Of a DNA stretch of 64,000 bases, positions 1 to 8,056 are shown in pieces; within the stretch, counting starts at the first letter, position 1; every line of letters begins with the position of its first letter. Source of the stretch: Weeksella massiliensis (GTDB lineage: Bacteria; Bacteroidota; Bacteroidia; Flavobacteriales; Weeksellaceae); the NCBI GenBank assembly GCA_000751595.1, contig CCMH01000040.1, positions 1 through 64,000 of the forward strand, read 5' to 3'. The notes beneath the pieces were generated by a model. That model was not told the origin of the DNA. It did not search any database and saw only the letters and a list, made by a program, of their open reading frames with translations. A program made the position numbers and the translations under genes.

Positions 1-226
1 CAACACTTCCTAATAGTTTTGTATTAATTTTTTTTACGGGCTTTATAAACATAAAGTCTTTTCCAGCAGGTAAATAAACTTGAATTTCTTCCCCTTTTTT
101 AAGTGCGATTGAATCGTTGATCAATAATTCAGATTGATTGTTCTGAATAGATGTTATCGCCATTTGAGCAGATAATATACATGTTGAAGAAAGAAATAAT
201 AGTCCTGCGATTAATAGTTTTTTCAT
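1..226 (-). CDS. Secreted protein of unknown function, 3' part outside window
   Basis: An open frame starts with ATG at 226 and runs off the left edge, giving 75 residues. The N-terminus MKKLLIAGLLFLSSTCILSA is a typical signal peptide, probably cleaved near SAQ. The visible mature part is short, polar and beta-rich, with no recognised domain. The start lies 12 bases beyond the stop of the PH-domain gene at 239-673 on the same strand, so the two may be cotranscribed. It could be mobile-element cargo or host DNA; the window does not decide this. Confidence 0.6.
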   Translation of the reverse strand, partial: MKKLLIAGLLFLSSTCILSAQMAITSIQNNQSELLINDSIALKKGEEIQVYLPAGKDFMFIKPVKKINTKLLGSV

Positions 227-238
227 ATTATTTAAGAT

Positions 239-673
239 TTATTTTTTGAGTGATGTTTTCTCAAGAAGAATTTTTCTTAATGGTTCAGGATTAGCAATAA
301 AATATTGTTGATTTATTTCTCCAGTAGTCACCACTACAGTCCCGAAACCTAATATTTTACCTAATAAAGGTTTGAAAAGATATATGTTTTCGATTTTTTG
401 TAAAGGGATGTCTGAAACATTTTTGTTCAAAACTCCTGTTATTTTAGTTATGTTATCTTCAGAAAGATAAATTCTGGTAAATTTATTTTTCAACCACATC
501 CAAATACCTTTAAAAAATAATGCAACTAATAAAATTGCAAAGTATTGGAATAACCCTCTTAAAAATATTGCAGGGAGTATTCCTACAAATCCTATTAATG
601 TTAATATTGAAGGAATTATATATGATATCCAATGAAGGTTTGCTTTATAAATTATTTCATTACTAGAATCCAT
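239..673 (-). CDS. Bacterial PH (YdbT/YdbS-like) membrane protein
   Basis: This 144-residue protein has two hydrophobic segments at about residues 15-55, then a short beta-rich domain with the pattern RIYLSEDNITKITG ... SDIPLQKIENI ... GFGTVVVTTG. That is the signature of the bacterial PH-domain family bPH_2, which sits under the membrane in YdbS/YdbT-type proteins. The exact role is unknown; family members are linked to envelope stress and toxin tolerance. Usual length for a single-domain member. A TTATGTT-A-AACATAA inverted repeat lies just upstream at 686-700 and may be part of its control region. Confidence 0.7.
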   Translation of the reverse strand: MDSSNEIIYKANLHWISYIIPSILTLIGFVGILPAIFLRGLFQYFAILLVALFFKGIWMWLKNKFTRIYLSEDNITKITGVLNKNVSDIPLQKIENIYLFKPLLGKILGFGTVVVTTGEINQQYFIANPEPLRKILLEKTSLKK

Positions 674-732
674 ATTGTGTATTCGTTATGTTAAACATAA
701 TAGGTTTATAAAAATTCTTTTCATTATTTTGG

Positions 733-903
733 TTATTCGGGAATAATAAGTTTGAAACCTTTATTTGTTTTTACGTATTTCCCACCGTTACGGAGACGTT
801 TCTCCTCAATCACTTTAGCTTTTTCAAGATATACTAATGCTCTAGAACGCGCATCCTTTTTGCCCTCTGTTGTAATTAAATCTTCTTTATTTTTCTTGCT
901 CAT
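733..903 (-). CDS. Small basic hypothetical protein
   Basis: A 56-residue Lys/Arg-rich protein starting MSKKNKEDL. The same frame stays open up to 966, but that longer form would overlap the helicase gene by 41 bases; the ATG at 903 begins 22 bases after the helicase stop and is preferred. No domain is recognised. It is the last gene of the leftward replication block, so a DNA-binding accessory role is possible but only inferred. Confidence 0.5.
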   Translation of the reverse strand: MSKKNKEDLITTEGKKDARSRALVYLEKAKVIEEKRLRNGGKYVKTNKGFKLIIPE

Positions 904-925
904 GACTTTGTTGTTTTTGAAAGAT

Positions 926-2239
926 TTATAATGTATAAAATTTTGAAGTTGGTAGATTGATTCCATATCGTTCGGACAACAACCCTCCCTGTCTATTTTT
1001 CTGAATAATAATTTCTATTTGATTTTCGGTTGTTTCATTATTATAATCATAGTTCCAGGTATCAATTCCGTAATATTCAGGTCTGAATAAAAACAAGACT
1101 TCATCCGCATCCTGTTCAATAGCTCCTGACTCTCTTAAATCAGAAAGTAATGGTCGTTTATCGCTTCGTTCTTCAACCTTTCTTGATAATTGAGACAAAG
1201 CTATTACAGGGACATTTAGTTCTTTTGCAAGAGCTTTTAGAGATCTTGAAATTAATGAAATCTCTTGCTCTCTATTATTTGTATTTCGATCAACAGTCAT
1301 TAACTGCATATAATCAATAAATATAACATCTATATCATACCTCATTTTAAACATTTTAGCCTTCAATCTCAGATTATTAATACTAATTGAAGGGGTGTCA
1401 TCAATGTGTATTTTTAATGATGAAATATGTTTTTTATACTCTTTGAACTTATACCATTCATCTTGATTCATTCCTTTTCTTAGTATTGAATAGTTTGGAA
1501 TTTCTGTAATATTGTTAATTATCCGACCTGTAATTTGCTCTGAACTCATCTCTAGAGAAAAAACTGCACAACTACCACCTTGAGAGGCTACATCAACAAC
1601 AGATTGGACTAAAAATGCAGTCTTTCCCATACCAGGTCTTCCTGCCACAATTGTTAAATCTGACTTTTGCCAACCACCCATTGCCTTATTAATAATTGGT
1701 AAGGATGTTTTGATTCCTGTTAATTTTCCTTGTTCAATTTTTGCTGCTCGTTTCTCAACTGAATTTACAAGTTGAGAGAATGTGTTTAAAGATTTGTTTT
1801 TGTCAATAAATTTATCAATGAAGAGATTTTCAAAAGTTTCAAATGCTTTATCCCTGAGATGAAAAATATCCTCGTCAGGCTTTTTAGCAAAATCAATTAA
1901 AGATTGAAATTTTTTAATAAAATCTCTTTTAACAGATAACTCCACTAAGATCATTATGTAGTATTCTAAATGCGCACTAGAAGTTGGAGATGCAGAAATA
2001 GAAATAATATGTAAATCCAAATCTTTTCTGTTTATTTTACCAAGTTCAACACTGATTGTTACCAAGTTGATAGGATCATTGTCATGATATTTTTTAATTA
2101 TTAAATCGTATATTAACTGATTGTTTTTATCGAAAAATAAATCATGATTTAATTTTGAGTAGTGATTAACTATATCTTTTGGAAAGGTTATCATCATACC
2201 CAATACCAAGTCCTCTATATTTTTATCATGAATCTTCAT
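926..2239 (-). CDS. Replicative DNA helicase, DnaB family (element-encoded)
   Basis: A 437-residue DnaB-type hexameric helicase. Residues 1-110 form the DnaB N-terminal all-helical domain. The RecA-like motor follows, with Walker A GRPGMGKT at residues 200-207, Walker B VIFIDYMQL and the motif SDLRESGAIEQDADEVLFL near the C-terminus. Such helicases unwind DNA ahead of the fork. It is shorter than most chromosomal DnaB proteins and lies in an operon with an HTH replication protein, DUF3853 proteins and, divergently, a repressor and integrase, so it probably drives replication of the mobile element. Its start is 2 bases after the stop of the upstream gene. Confidence 0.88.
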   Translation of the reverse strand: MKIHDKNIEDLVLGMMITFPKDIVNHYSKLNHDLFFDKNNQLIYDLIIKKYHDNDPINLVTISVELGKINRKDLDLHIISISASPTSSAHLEYYIMILVELSVKRDFIKKFQSLIDFAKKPDEDIFHLRDKAFETFENLFIDKFIDKNKSLNTFSQLVNSVEKRAAKIEQGKLTGIKTSLPIINKAMGGWQKSDLTIVAGRPGMGKTAFLVQSVVDVASQGGSCAVFSLEMSSEQITGRIINNITEIPNYSILRKGMNQDEWYKFKEYKKHISSLKIHIDDTPSISINNLRLKAKMFKMRYDIDVIFIDYMQLMTVDRNTNNREQEISLISRSLKALAKELNVPVIALSQLSRKVEERSDKRPLLSDLRESGAIEQDADEVLFLFRPEYYGIDTWNYDYNNETTENQIEIIIQKNRQGGLLSERYGINLPTSKFYTL

Positions 2240-2241
2240 AT

Positions 2242-2895
2242 CTATTCGTTGTAAGTTGTTTTTGGTCTGTGTATTTTAGGTAGTGTTATTTTTTGTTTTT
2301 GTTGTTGATTGTTGAGATAAGGAAGTGTGCTCCTTATAGAACTCTGCCAATTTGTAATTGGTCGATCAAAACCATTTTTCCAGTCGTTCTGGACCCAACT
2401 ATCATATTTAGCTTCAATAAAAGGGTCAAGAGTCTCATTATATCCTTTTAGTGTTCTAGTGTATTCAAGAAACTCAACAAAATCTGGAACATTATCTTTT
2501 TTTAAGTGAGTTTGTCTTATGGATGGTTTTAATGGTTCGACTTTAATTTTTTGTTTATCATCAACTTTTAGATGGGCTGATTCTATATTAGTTTTTGTTT
2601 GTTTTTGATTATGAATCCATATAGGATTGTCAAGAATTTTATATTGGCATGGAATACCGTTTTTAATATTAAATTGTATTAAACCACGATTTCTTAATTT
2701 TTCTCGTGTAGATTTAATAGTTTTTGGAGTCAATTTTAGTTCATTTTTTATTTTTAAATCAGATATACTAAAATCAGAATTATTTGACTTTTTATACTGC
2801 TGTAATAAATACATATATAATGATACACTTATACTTCCTAATGGATTTTCTGTGTTAATCTTCCAAAATCTCTCTATTAAATCGATATATTTCAT
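2242..2895 (-). CDS. HTH replication protein (phage/element replisome organiser-like)
   Basis: A 217-residue protein. Residues 15-90 look like a winged helix-turn-helix (SLYMYLLQQYKKSNN ... LTPKTIKSTREKLRNRGLIQ). A charged linker follows, then a small C-terminal domain ending ITNWQSSIRSTLPYL. This layout (N-terminal wHTH, linker, short conserved tail with a Trp) is common in Bacteroidota element proteins encoded next to DnaB, where they probably bind the origin or load the helicase. That role is inferred from position. It overlaps the downstream end of the DUF3853 gene by 4 bases, so the block is translated as one operon. Confidence 0.65.
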   Translation of the reverse strand: MKYIDLIERFWKINTENPLGSISVSLYMYLLQQYKKSNNSDFSISDLKIKNELKLTPKTIKSTREKLRNRGLIQFNIKNGIPCQYKILDNPIWIHNQKQTKTNIESAHLKVDDKQKIKVEPLKPSIRQTHLKKDNVPDFVEFLEYTRTLKGYNETLDPFIEAKYDSWVQNDWKNGFDRPITNWQSSIRSTLPYLNNQQQKQKITLPKIHRPKTTYNE

Positions 2896-3152
2896 TTCTT
2901 ATTGCCAAATAACTGTAATGCTTTTTCGACATCAACGACTATTATATTTCTGTTTTGAAATATAGCGTCATCTAATATTCCCGATTTTTTTACTTCAGCA
3001 GCTTTCGAACGTGAGCACCCTAATATTTTTGCGATGCCCTTGATTCCATAGGCGTATAGTTTGTTGTCTTTATTATTCATAGAGTTTTGTAATTCCATGA
3101 ATTCGGCAACTGTAAGTTCAGCTAAAGTTTTGTTAGGATTTATATTTTTCAT
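2892..3152 (-). CDS. DUF3853 family protein, copy 1
   Basis: This 86-residue protein begins with a LAELTVAEFMEL helix and contains YGIKGIAKILGCSRSKAAEVKKSG, which looks like an excisionase/MerR-type helix-turn-helix, followed by IIVVDVEKALQLF. This is the DUF3853 family of Bacteroidota mobile elements. Probably a small DNA-binding protein acting in element regulation or excision (inferred). It is a paralogue of the neighbouring 3154-3426 gene and overlaps the next gene by 4 bases. Confidence 0.75.
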   Translation of the reverse strand: MKNINPNKTLAELTVAEFMELQNSMNNKDNKLYAYGIKGIAKILGCSRSKAAEVKKSGILDDAIFQNRNIIVVDVEKALQLFGNKK

Positions 3153-3153
3153 T

Positions 3154-3426
3154 TTAACTCTTGTTATTAAATAGTTCTAATGCTTTTTCTTTATCAATTA
3201 TGATTTTTCTGCCATTCTGAATAATAGCTTCATCAAATAAACCAGTGGATTTTAATTTCCAAGCATAATTCTTGGAGCAACCTAATAACATTGCTAATCC
3301 ATTAATTCCATAAGCATATTCTTTTTCAATCTTAGCAGGTTGAACATCGTTATGGGTGTTGTTATTTAACAATTCTATAAATTCGCCAACTGTTAACTGC
3401 CATATTGGTTTATTATGATTTTCCAT
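3154..3426 (-). CDS. DUF3853 family protein, copy 2
   Basis: A 90-residue paralogue of copy 1. Both share the opening LTVxEFxEL, the central YGIxGxAxxLGCS and the closing DxEKALxLF. The two genes are separated by one base, so they look like an old tandem duplication that has diverged clearly. Excisionase-like DNA-binding role inferred from the HTH-like centre (residues 45-70). Confidence 0.75.
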   Translation of the reverse strand: MENHNKPIWQLTVGEFIELLNNNTHNDVQPAKIEKEYAYGINGLAMLLGCSKNYAWKLKSTGLFDEAIIQNGRKIIIDKEKALELFNNKS

Positions 3427-3429
3427 ATT

Positions 3430-3660
3430 TTAAGATTTTAAATGTTGTTCCATTTTAGATATAATTACCCTAACCCCCTGTGCTTGTAACCCATGTTTTT
3501 CGCCAATTGCACGCCATATTGCCCATTTAGTGGCTCCTTCTGGAAGATTTTTAAGAATATCTTTGTACTCTTGATATATCTTTTTATTTCTTTCATCCTT
3601 TTGCTTCTGCAAAGGAGTTCGTAAATCAATCTGTTTTTCACTCATGACTATAGATTCCAT
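3430..3660 (-). CDS. Hypothetical protein, first gene of leftward element operon
   Basis: A 76-residue, mostly helical, charged protein with the segment LPEGATKWAIWRAIGEKHGLQAQGVRVIISKM, which could be a helix-turn-helix. Two starts are possible: ATG 3660 (MESIVMSEKQ) or ATG 3645 (MSEKQIDL); the second looks more natural. It is the first gene after the palindromic operator at 3714-3736, so it would be expressed as soon as the repressor is lost. Family not recognised. Confidence 0.6.
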   Translation of the reverse strand: MESIVMSEKQIDLRTPLQKQKDERNKKIYQEYKDILKNLPEGATKWAIWRAIGEKHGLQAQGVRVIISKMEQHLKS

Positions 3661-3693
3661 TTTTTTATTAACTTTGTGTAAATCGTTGTTTTA

Positions 3694-3736
3694 TATATTG
3701 TTTAATTGGTAATACAAATATAGCTAATATATTTGT
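3694..3736. promoter_or_regulatory. Divergent promoters sharing a palindromic operator
   Basis: A perfect inverted repeat, ACAAATATA-GCTAA-TATATTTGT, occupies 3714-3736. Each arm contains a Bacteroidota -10 box TATATTTG: 3728-3735 for the rightward repressor and, on the other strand, 3715-3722 for the leftward operon. A -33 TTG lies 19 bases before the rightward box (in TTAATTGG, near 3706-3708) and 21 bases before the leftward box (CTTGC on the minus strand, near 3744-3746). A dimeric repressor bound here would cover both start regions at once. Binding by the 3752-4186 product is inferred. Confidence 0.7.
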
Positions 3737-3751
3737 TAATAAGCAAGTTTT

Positions 3752-4186
3752 ATGACTAATAAATTACTTAGTATAAAAGAGAGAATTTTGTATTTAGCTG
3801 AAAATGTAGAAGTTAACAAGCAAGAATTTTTTAAAAAAATTGATATTACCTATGGGAATTTCACAGGTAGTAATAAAAATAGACCTGTAAATTCAGATGC
3901 TATAAATAATATATTAGTTAATTATCCTCAGACTAACCCATGGTGGTTGATTACAGGAAAAGGAGAGATGCTTACAAGTAATAATCAAAATATTACCAAT
4001 AATGGAGATAGTAATAAAAATATTGGAAGTAATATCAATGGGAATAATGGAAATATAACGATTTCTCATAATGATATGATAGACTTAAAAAAAGAACTCA
4101 CAGAGCGTTTAAAGGTTTGTCAAGAACAGCTTTCCGAGAGTCAAGCACAAACAACAACACTTTTAGAAATATTAAAAAATAAATGA
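3752..4186 (+). CDS. Phage-type repressor-like HTH protein
   Basis: A 144-residue protein. Residues 6-70 (IKERILYLAENVEVNKQEFFKKIDITYGNF ... NPWWLITGKGEM) match the XRE-like N-terminal domain of repressors found in Bacteroidota prophages and integrative elements. An Asn/Gly-rich linker (about 75-108) follows, then a C-terminal coiled coil suited to oligomerisation. There is no peptidase LexA/CI-type C-terminal domain, so release from repression is not by autocleavage. It is divergent from the replication operon and the first gene of the repressor-secreted protein-integrase block (gaps of 1 base). Confidence 0.75.
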   Translation: MTNKLLSIKERILYLAENVEVNKQEFFKKIDITYGNFTGSNKNRPVNSDAINNILVNYPQTNPWWLITGKGEMLTSNNQNITNNGDSNKNIGSNINGNNGNITISHNDMIDLKKELTERLKVCQEQLSESQAQTTTLLEILKNK

Positions 4187-4187
4187 C

Positions 4188-4742
4188 ATGAAAAGACCAT
4201 TACTTCTTTTCTATTTCGTTATAGCAAACTTTGTATTTGCACAGACTAATGAAGAATTAAAAAAGGAAATTGCCGACATTAAAATATCCATTCGCAATCT
4301 CAAGCAAGACATTGATGCTGTGAGGACGGAGAATGTATATTTAAAAACAACATTGAACATTAATGAAGCAATTCTTGAACAAGAACAAAATAATAGTCTA
4401 TATAAAATTACTAAGGTTGTAGGGAATAAAGCTGAAAAGACCGTTATGATTAGCTTTCTTGTTGAATCTAAAGATGCAAATAAAGAACTCTATATTAGTG
4501 ATCTTTCAATAATAGATTTAGAAGGAAATGAATATGAAGTTGATTTATTCAAATCAAGTAGCCCTTTTCCTAAGCTTGTATTGAATGTTCCAATGAAGCT
4601 CAACTTTTCTTTCAAAAATATAGAAAATGAATCTCAATTTTTAAAGGTATTTAGGTTTCAAACGAAAAGTAAAAATCAAGGTGAGAGAGAGGAGTTAAAA
4701 AACAATTTTGAATTTAAAGACTTAAAAGTTAATTGGGAGTAG
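4188..4742 (+). CDS. Secreted coiled-coil protein of unknown function
   Basis: A 184-residue protein with a signal peptide (MKRPLLLFYFVIANFVFAQ), a coiled coil at about residues 22-65 (EELKKEIADIKISIRNLKQDI), then a beta-rich domain with SFLVESKDANKELYISDLSIIDLEGNEYEVD. It resembles a small periplasmic or surface protein with an Ig-like fold, but no family is assigned. It sits tightly between the repressor and integrase genes, a position usually held by lysogeny-expressed cargo, so it may change the host cell surface. That idea is inference. Confidence 0.6.
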   Translation: MKRPLLLFYFVIANFVFAQTNEELKKEIADIKISIRNLKQDIDAVRTENVYLKTTLNINEAILEQEQNNSLYKITKVVGNKAEKTVMISFLVESKDANKELYISDLSIIDLEGNEYEVDLFKSSSPFPKLVLNVPMKLNFSFKNIENESQFLKVFRFQTKSKNQGEREELKNNFEFKDLKVNWE

Positions 4743-4743
4743 A

Positions 4744-6009
4744 ATGCAGATAAAATACCATGCGCAATTCTTACTTGACAAAGAGGTTGATAATCCAACA
4801 GCAAAGTTGCGTTACAGAATAAAATGGGAGAATAACAAAAAAATCGTTTCTTTTAGTGTTGGATACAGGGTTGAAATTGATAAATGGTCTTTAGAAACCC
4901 AACGATGTAAAATTAACACAACTCATGGTTCTAAAAAAGTACCAGCAGCTGAAATAAATAAAAGATTAAGCTTGTTTGAAAAAGCTTGTGAACAAGTATT
5001 TAATTATTATCAAATAAAAGATGTTATTCCTGAAATTCAGGATTTTAAATATCAATTTAATATATATATTGGTAGAGAGAAAGTTGATGTTAAGGAAAAT
5101 TTTTATAAAATTTATGATCTATTTTTAAATGAAGAATCAGATGTAAATCAATGGTCATATCGTACACATCAAAAATATACAACATTAAAAACACATTTAT
5201 ATAATTTTAATCAAAATCTTAAATTTTGTGAATGTACGGAAGAAATGCTCTATGATTTTTTATTCTATTTACAAAGTTTAAAACACAAAAACACAACTAT
5301 TTTAAAAAATTTAGCTTTATTCAAGTCTTTTTTAAAATGGTCCTATAAAAAGGAATATCTAAAAATAGAAGATTATAAGTTTTTCCAACCTAAATTAACT
5401 CAATCCAAGAAGAAAATTATATTCTTGAGTAGTAATGAACTTGTTCAGCTTAGAGACTTTGTAATTCCAATCGATAAAAAACATTTAGAAAAAGTAAGGG
5501 ATGTTTTTCTTTTTCAATGCTACACAGGTTTGAGATATTCTGATGTAGAAAACCTTAAAAAGACAGATGTTAAGGAAAATTACATTGAAATTACTACTTT
5601 AAAGACGGCTGATTCTTTAATAATTGAATTAAATAAACATAGTAGATCAATATTGGACAAATATGCTAAACAAAGCTTTACATCAAACAAAGCTTTACCT
5701 GTAATAAGTAATCAAAAGATGAATGACTATTTAAAGGAATTAGCACAATTGGCTGGTATTAATGAATTGATAAGGGAAACTTATTATATAGGAAAAAAAA
5801 GAATAGACGAAGTTTACCCAAAATATGCGTTAATAGGCACCCATGCAGGACGAAGAACGTTTATTTGTAATGCACTTGCCTTAGGAATTCCACCACAAGT
5901 AGTAATGAAGTGGACTGGCCATAGTGATTATAAAGCAATGAAACCATATATTGATGTTGCAACTGAAATTAAAGCAAATGAGATGAATAAATTTAATAAT
6001 ATCTTTTAG
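4744..6009 (+). CDS. Tyrosine recombinase / integrase
   Basis: A 421-residue site-specific recombinase. An N-terminal arm-binding domain (about 1-95), a SAM-like core-binding domain (about 110-215) and a catalytic domain are visible. All catalytic residues are present: R264 (TGLRYSD), K287 (LKTAD), H367 and R370 (GTHAGRRTF), H393 (TGHSD) and nucleophile Y402 (PYID). It catalyses integration and excision of the element. Being the last gene before the tRNA-like attachment sequence at 6137-6155 fits an integrase next to attR. It starts 1 base after the preceding stop. Confidence 0.95.
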   Translation: MQIKYHAQFLLDKEVDNPTAKLRYRIKWENNKKIVSFSVGYRVEIDKWSLETQRCKINTTHGSKKVPAAEINKRLSLFEKACEQVFNYYQIKDVIPEIQDFKYQFNIYIGREKVDVKENFYKIYDLFLNEESDVNQWSYRTHQKYTTLKTHLYNFNQNLKFCECTEEMLYDFLFYLQSLKHKNTTILKNLALFKSFLKWSYKKEYLKIEDYKFFQPKLTQSKKKIIFLSSNELVQLRDFVIPIDKKHLEKVRDVFLFQCYTGLRYSDVENLKKTDVKENYIEITTLKTADSLIIELNKHSRSILDKYAKQSFTSNKALPVISNQKMNDYLKELAQLAGINELIRETYYIGKKRIDEVYPKYALIGTHAGRRTFICNALALGIPPQVVMKWTGHSDYKAMKPYIDVATEIKANEMNKFNNIF

Positions 6010-6136
6010 TCCCTAATTTTAAAATCATGGACTAAAATGAGTGTTATTCATAGAGGTATAATAACACTTGTGAATATGTAAAGAGCTGAATATTAAATAA
6101 ATGAATGCATAGTGAGATTTAGGAATATATAAAAAT

Positions 6137-6155
6137 AGTCCTGTCCTCGCTACTA
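6137..6155 (+). other. Candidate attachment site (tRNA 3'-end-like fragment)
   Basis: The sequence AGTCCTGTCCTCGCTACTA reads like the 3' end of a tRNA: second half of the T-loop, T-stem strand (TCCTG), 7-base acceptor strand (TCCTCGC) and discriminator T. No matching 5' half lies upstream, where integrase and AT-rich spacer are found. A fragment of this kind next to an integrase, followed by a terminator, is the classic mark of integration into a tRNA gene. The intact tRNA would begin with an acceptor strand near GCGAGGA and lie left of the window. Confidence 0.5.
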
Positions 6156-6157
6156 CG

Positions 6158-6190
6158 AAAAGGAGATTCTAATGAGAGTCTCCTTTTTTT
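6158..6190 (+). terminator. Rho-independent terminator after the att-like site
   Basis: A 13-bp stem (AAAAGGAGATTCT with AGAGTCTCCTTTT, one G-U pair) with a 4-base loop runs into a T tract. It directly follows the tRNA-like 3' end, as expected if it originally terminated that tRNA transcript; it may now also end the integrase transcript. Confidence 0.75.
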
Positions 6191-6314
6191 ATGCTTTCTA
6201 TTTTCGATGTGAAATAGATTATCCCAATTCTCTATACAATAAGTATTTCTTAACTTGAAAACTTAAATAAATAACTTTGTAAAGAAGTTATGGTTGAACA
6301 TGTTAAACTAAATA

Positions 6315-7562
6315 ATGAACAATACAATCGTACAAAACGTTCAAATATATTCCCCAAACGCCATCATAGGTATTTTTAATAACGCATTGAAAATAAAAGA
6401 AACGGTTTCTTTAGTGTTTTTAAAAGGAAAATATGTGTACGGTCATGGAAAATCGTATGCTGGCTATTACTATGATTTAGTGTATTCTGAGAGTTCTCCT
6501 GCGAGTATCGGAGTTAAAATTTCATCCTTATTACGAACTAAAATTATTAATAATGAAACGTATGTTTTGAGGGGGTTTATTGAGAAACGTATCAAAAATT
6601 CGAGTATAGAATTAGTTTTTGTGGTGGATGAAATTATCCAACAACAAGAAAAAACTATTTCTGATGAAGATCTCCAAAAATTCGAAATCCTACAAAAGAA
6701 ATTAGACCAAGAAACTAAGGATTTAGAAACGTTTATTCGCGAAAAACTATCCAAAAAAGAAACCATCCGAATTGCGAATATTTATGGACATAATGCAATT
6801 GTACAACGCGATTTCTACGAAGGTTTAGGGGTTGCAGCCAATGAGTTTCTGATTGATGATTATACCTGCAATATCACTTCGTCAACGTCTATTTTTGATA
6901 AACTATCCGAGCTGAAAGTTAAAAATTATGACATCATTGGGATCGTTAGAGGTGGAGGCGACAAACAAAGTTTTGATGCTTTTGATGATGTCAAATTAGC
7001 AAATTATTTCATTTCGTTCGATTCGGTAACCATTACCGCAATTGGGCATACCGTTGACGAAACGTTGCTCGACAAGCTGTCTGATAAAAGATATAATCTA
7101 CCCTTGGATTATGGAGTGGGCTTGAATAAAATTATAGAAAAATTAAGCTTAGAGAAATCCAATTCTAGAGCTGCCCTAATCAACGAGGTAAAATTAGATG
7201 TTACTAAACAATTCAACGAGCAGGTAAAAACATTAGAAACTCAGTTAACGAAAAGAAATGTAGAGTTTAAAAATCTTCAAGAATCTTCTCAGAAAACGGT
7301 CAAAGATTTATCAGAAGAAATTCAGAAAATGAATAAACTTCGTGCTAATGAAATCGAAAAAACTAAAAAAGATCTAGCAGAGATTTACCAAAAGAATGCA
7401 GCTATTTCAATAGAAAATGAAAGAAATAAAAGTAAACTCGAATTACAACGATTGAATCAAGAAATTTCTAATCTTAAGAATGCTAACAACGAAAGTACAT
7501 CCATTTATATTTACATTATCTGCTTGATTATTGGCTTACTAATTGGCGCTTTCTTATTGTAA
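6315..7562 (+). CDS. Exonuclease VII large-subunit-like protein with C-terminal membrane anchor
   Basis: A 415-residue protein resembling XseA. Residues 8-110 look like the OB-fold nucleic-acid-binding domain. Residues 150-270 carry the catalytic-domain hallmarks: IIGIVRGGGDKQSFDAFDD (R212) and ITAIGHTVDETLLDKLSDKR (H245, D248), matching the ExoVII RGGG and GHExD motifs. The C-terminal part differs from standard XseA: a long coiled coil (about 285-392) ends in one hydrophobic helix (397-415) with no residues after it, as in tail-anchored proteins. ExoVII degrades single-stranded DNA with XseB; no xseB lies here. A membrane-bound nuclease, possibly defensive, is inferred. It is next to the integrated element but has its own transcription unit. 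Confidence 0.7.
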   Translation: MNNTIVQNVQIYSPNAIIGIFNNALKIKETVSLVFLKGKYVYGHGKSYAGYYYDLVYSESSPASIGVKISSLLRTKIINNETYVLRGFIEKRIKNSSIELVFVVDEIIQQQEKTISDEDLQKFEILQKKLDQETKDLETFIREKLSKKETIRIANIYGHNAIVQRDFYEGLGVAANEFLIDDYTCNITSSTSIFDKLSELKVKNYDIIGIVRGGGDKQSFDAFDDVKLANYFISFDSVTITAIGHTVDETLLDKLSDKRYNLPLDYGVGLNKIIEKLSLEKSNSRAALINEVKLDVTKQFNEQVKTLETQLTKRNVEFKNLQESSQKTVKDLSEEIQKMNKLRANEIEKTKKDLAEIYQKNAAISIENERNKSKLELQRLNQEISNLKNANNESTSIYIYIICLIIGLLIGAFLL

Positions 7563-8056
7563 TATTGTCATCAATCCACAATAGTCTAAGTGTACTCAAT
7601 TGTTATTCTTCCTACTTTATCCCCAAAAACCCTTCTGTTGCATTCTTATTTTCTGCACAAAGTATCAAAGTTTTGGGTTTGATTATCAATCTATTCATTT
7701 TATCGTATTGAAGTAGTTCGAATAATCTGCCCCCAATATCTTTAATAAAATCATACAACTTGCTCGTAATAAGAATTACATTTTAACACCAAGTAAATCA
7801 AAAACAGAATAAAACCTACGTTTTAAAAAAAAGTATTGTTTTGATCGGTAATTAAATAAACTCCTCTTTAGTAAGAAAAATAAACATCCCAAGTTTTATT
7901 AGATAAAACTAATTATAGTAGAATTGATTTTTTAATTGATTTAAATATGTTTATTTTTGAAAAGACAGAGAGTTGTTTTGTAAATGAACTAAGTATTTTA
8001 ATACAAGCCTTTTTGTTTTACTAATTACTTCAAGTTAAACTAATTTAAAGGTTAAT
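7563..8056. other. 494-bp AT-rich intergenic region
   Basis: Contains the first copy of the 69-bp direct repeat (7622-7690). The remaining sequence is AT-rich with no supported ORF, tRNA or clear promoter box upstream of the hydrolase gene. Confidence 0.6.
7622..7690 (+). repeat. 69-bp direct repeat, copy 1
   Basis: It matches 10501-10569 at 64 of 69 positions by eye; all five differences fall in the central 20 bases. The ends can pair (CCCAAAA near the start with TTTTGGG near position 50-57), so it could form a hairpin. The two copies flank the hydrolase, Crp-like and SMR genes in the same orientation. Confidence 0.8.

Larger units (their letters stand above)
6010..6314. other. Intergenic region with att site and terminator
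   Basis: This stretch holds the attachment-like sequence and terminator described separately. The rest (6191-6314) is AT-rich and presumably carries the promoter of the XseA-like gene, but no clear TAnnTTTG box was found. Confidence 0.5.

Noticed and set aside
686-700. TTATGTT-A-AACATAA palindrome as an attachment site
   Set aside because: No second copy seen near the other element end; more likely part of a promoter or chance.
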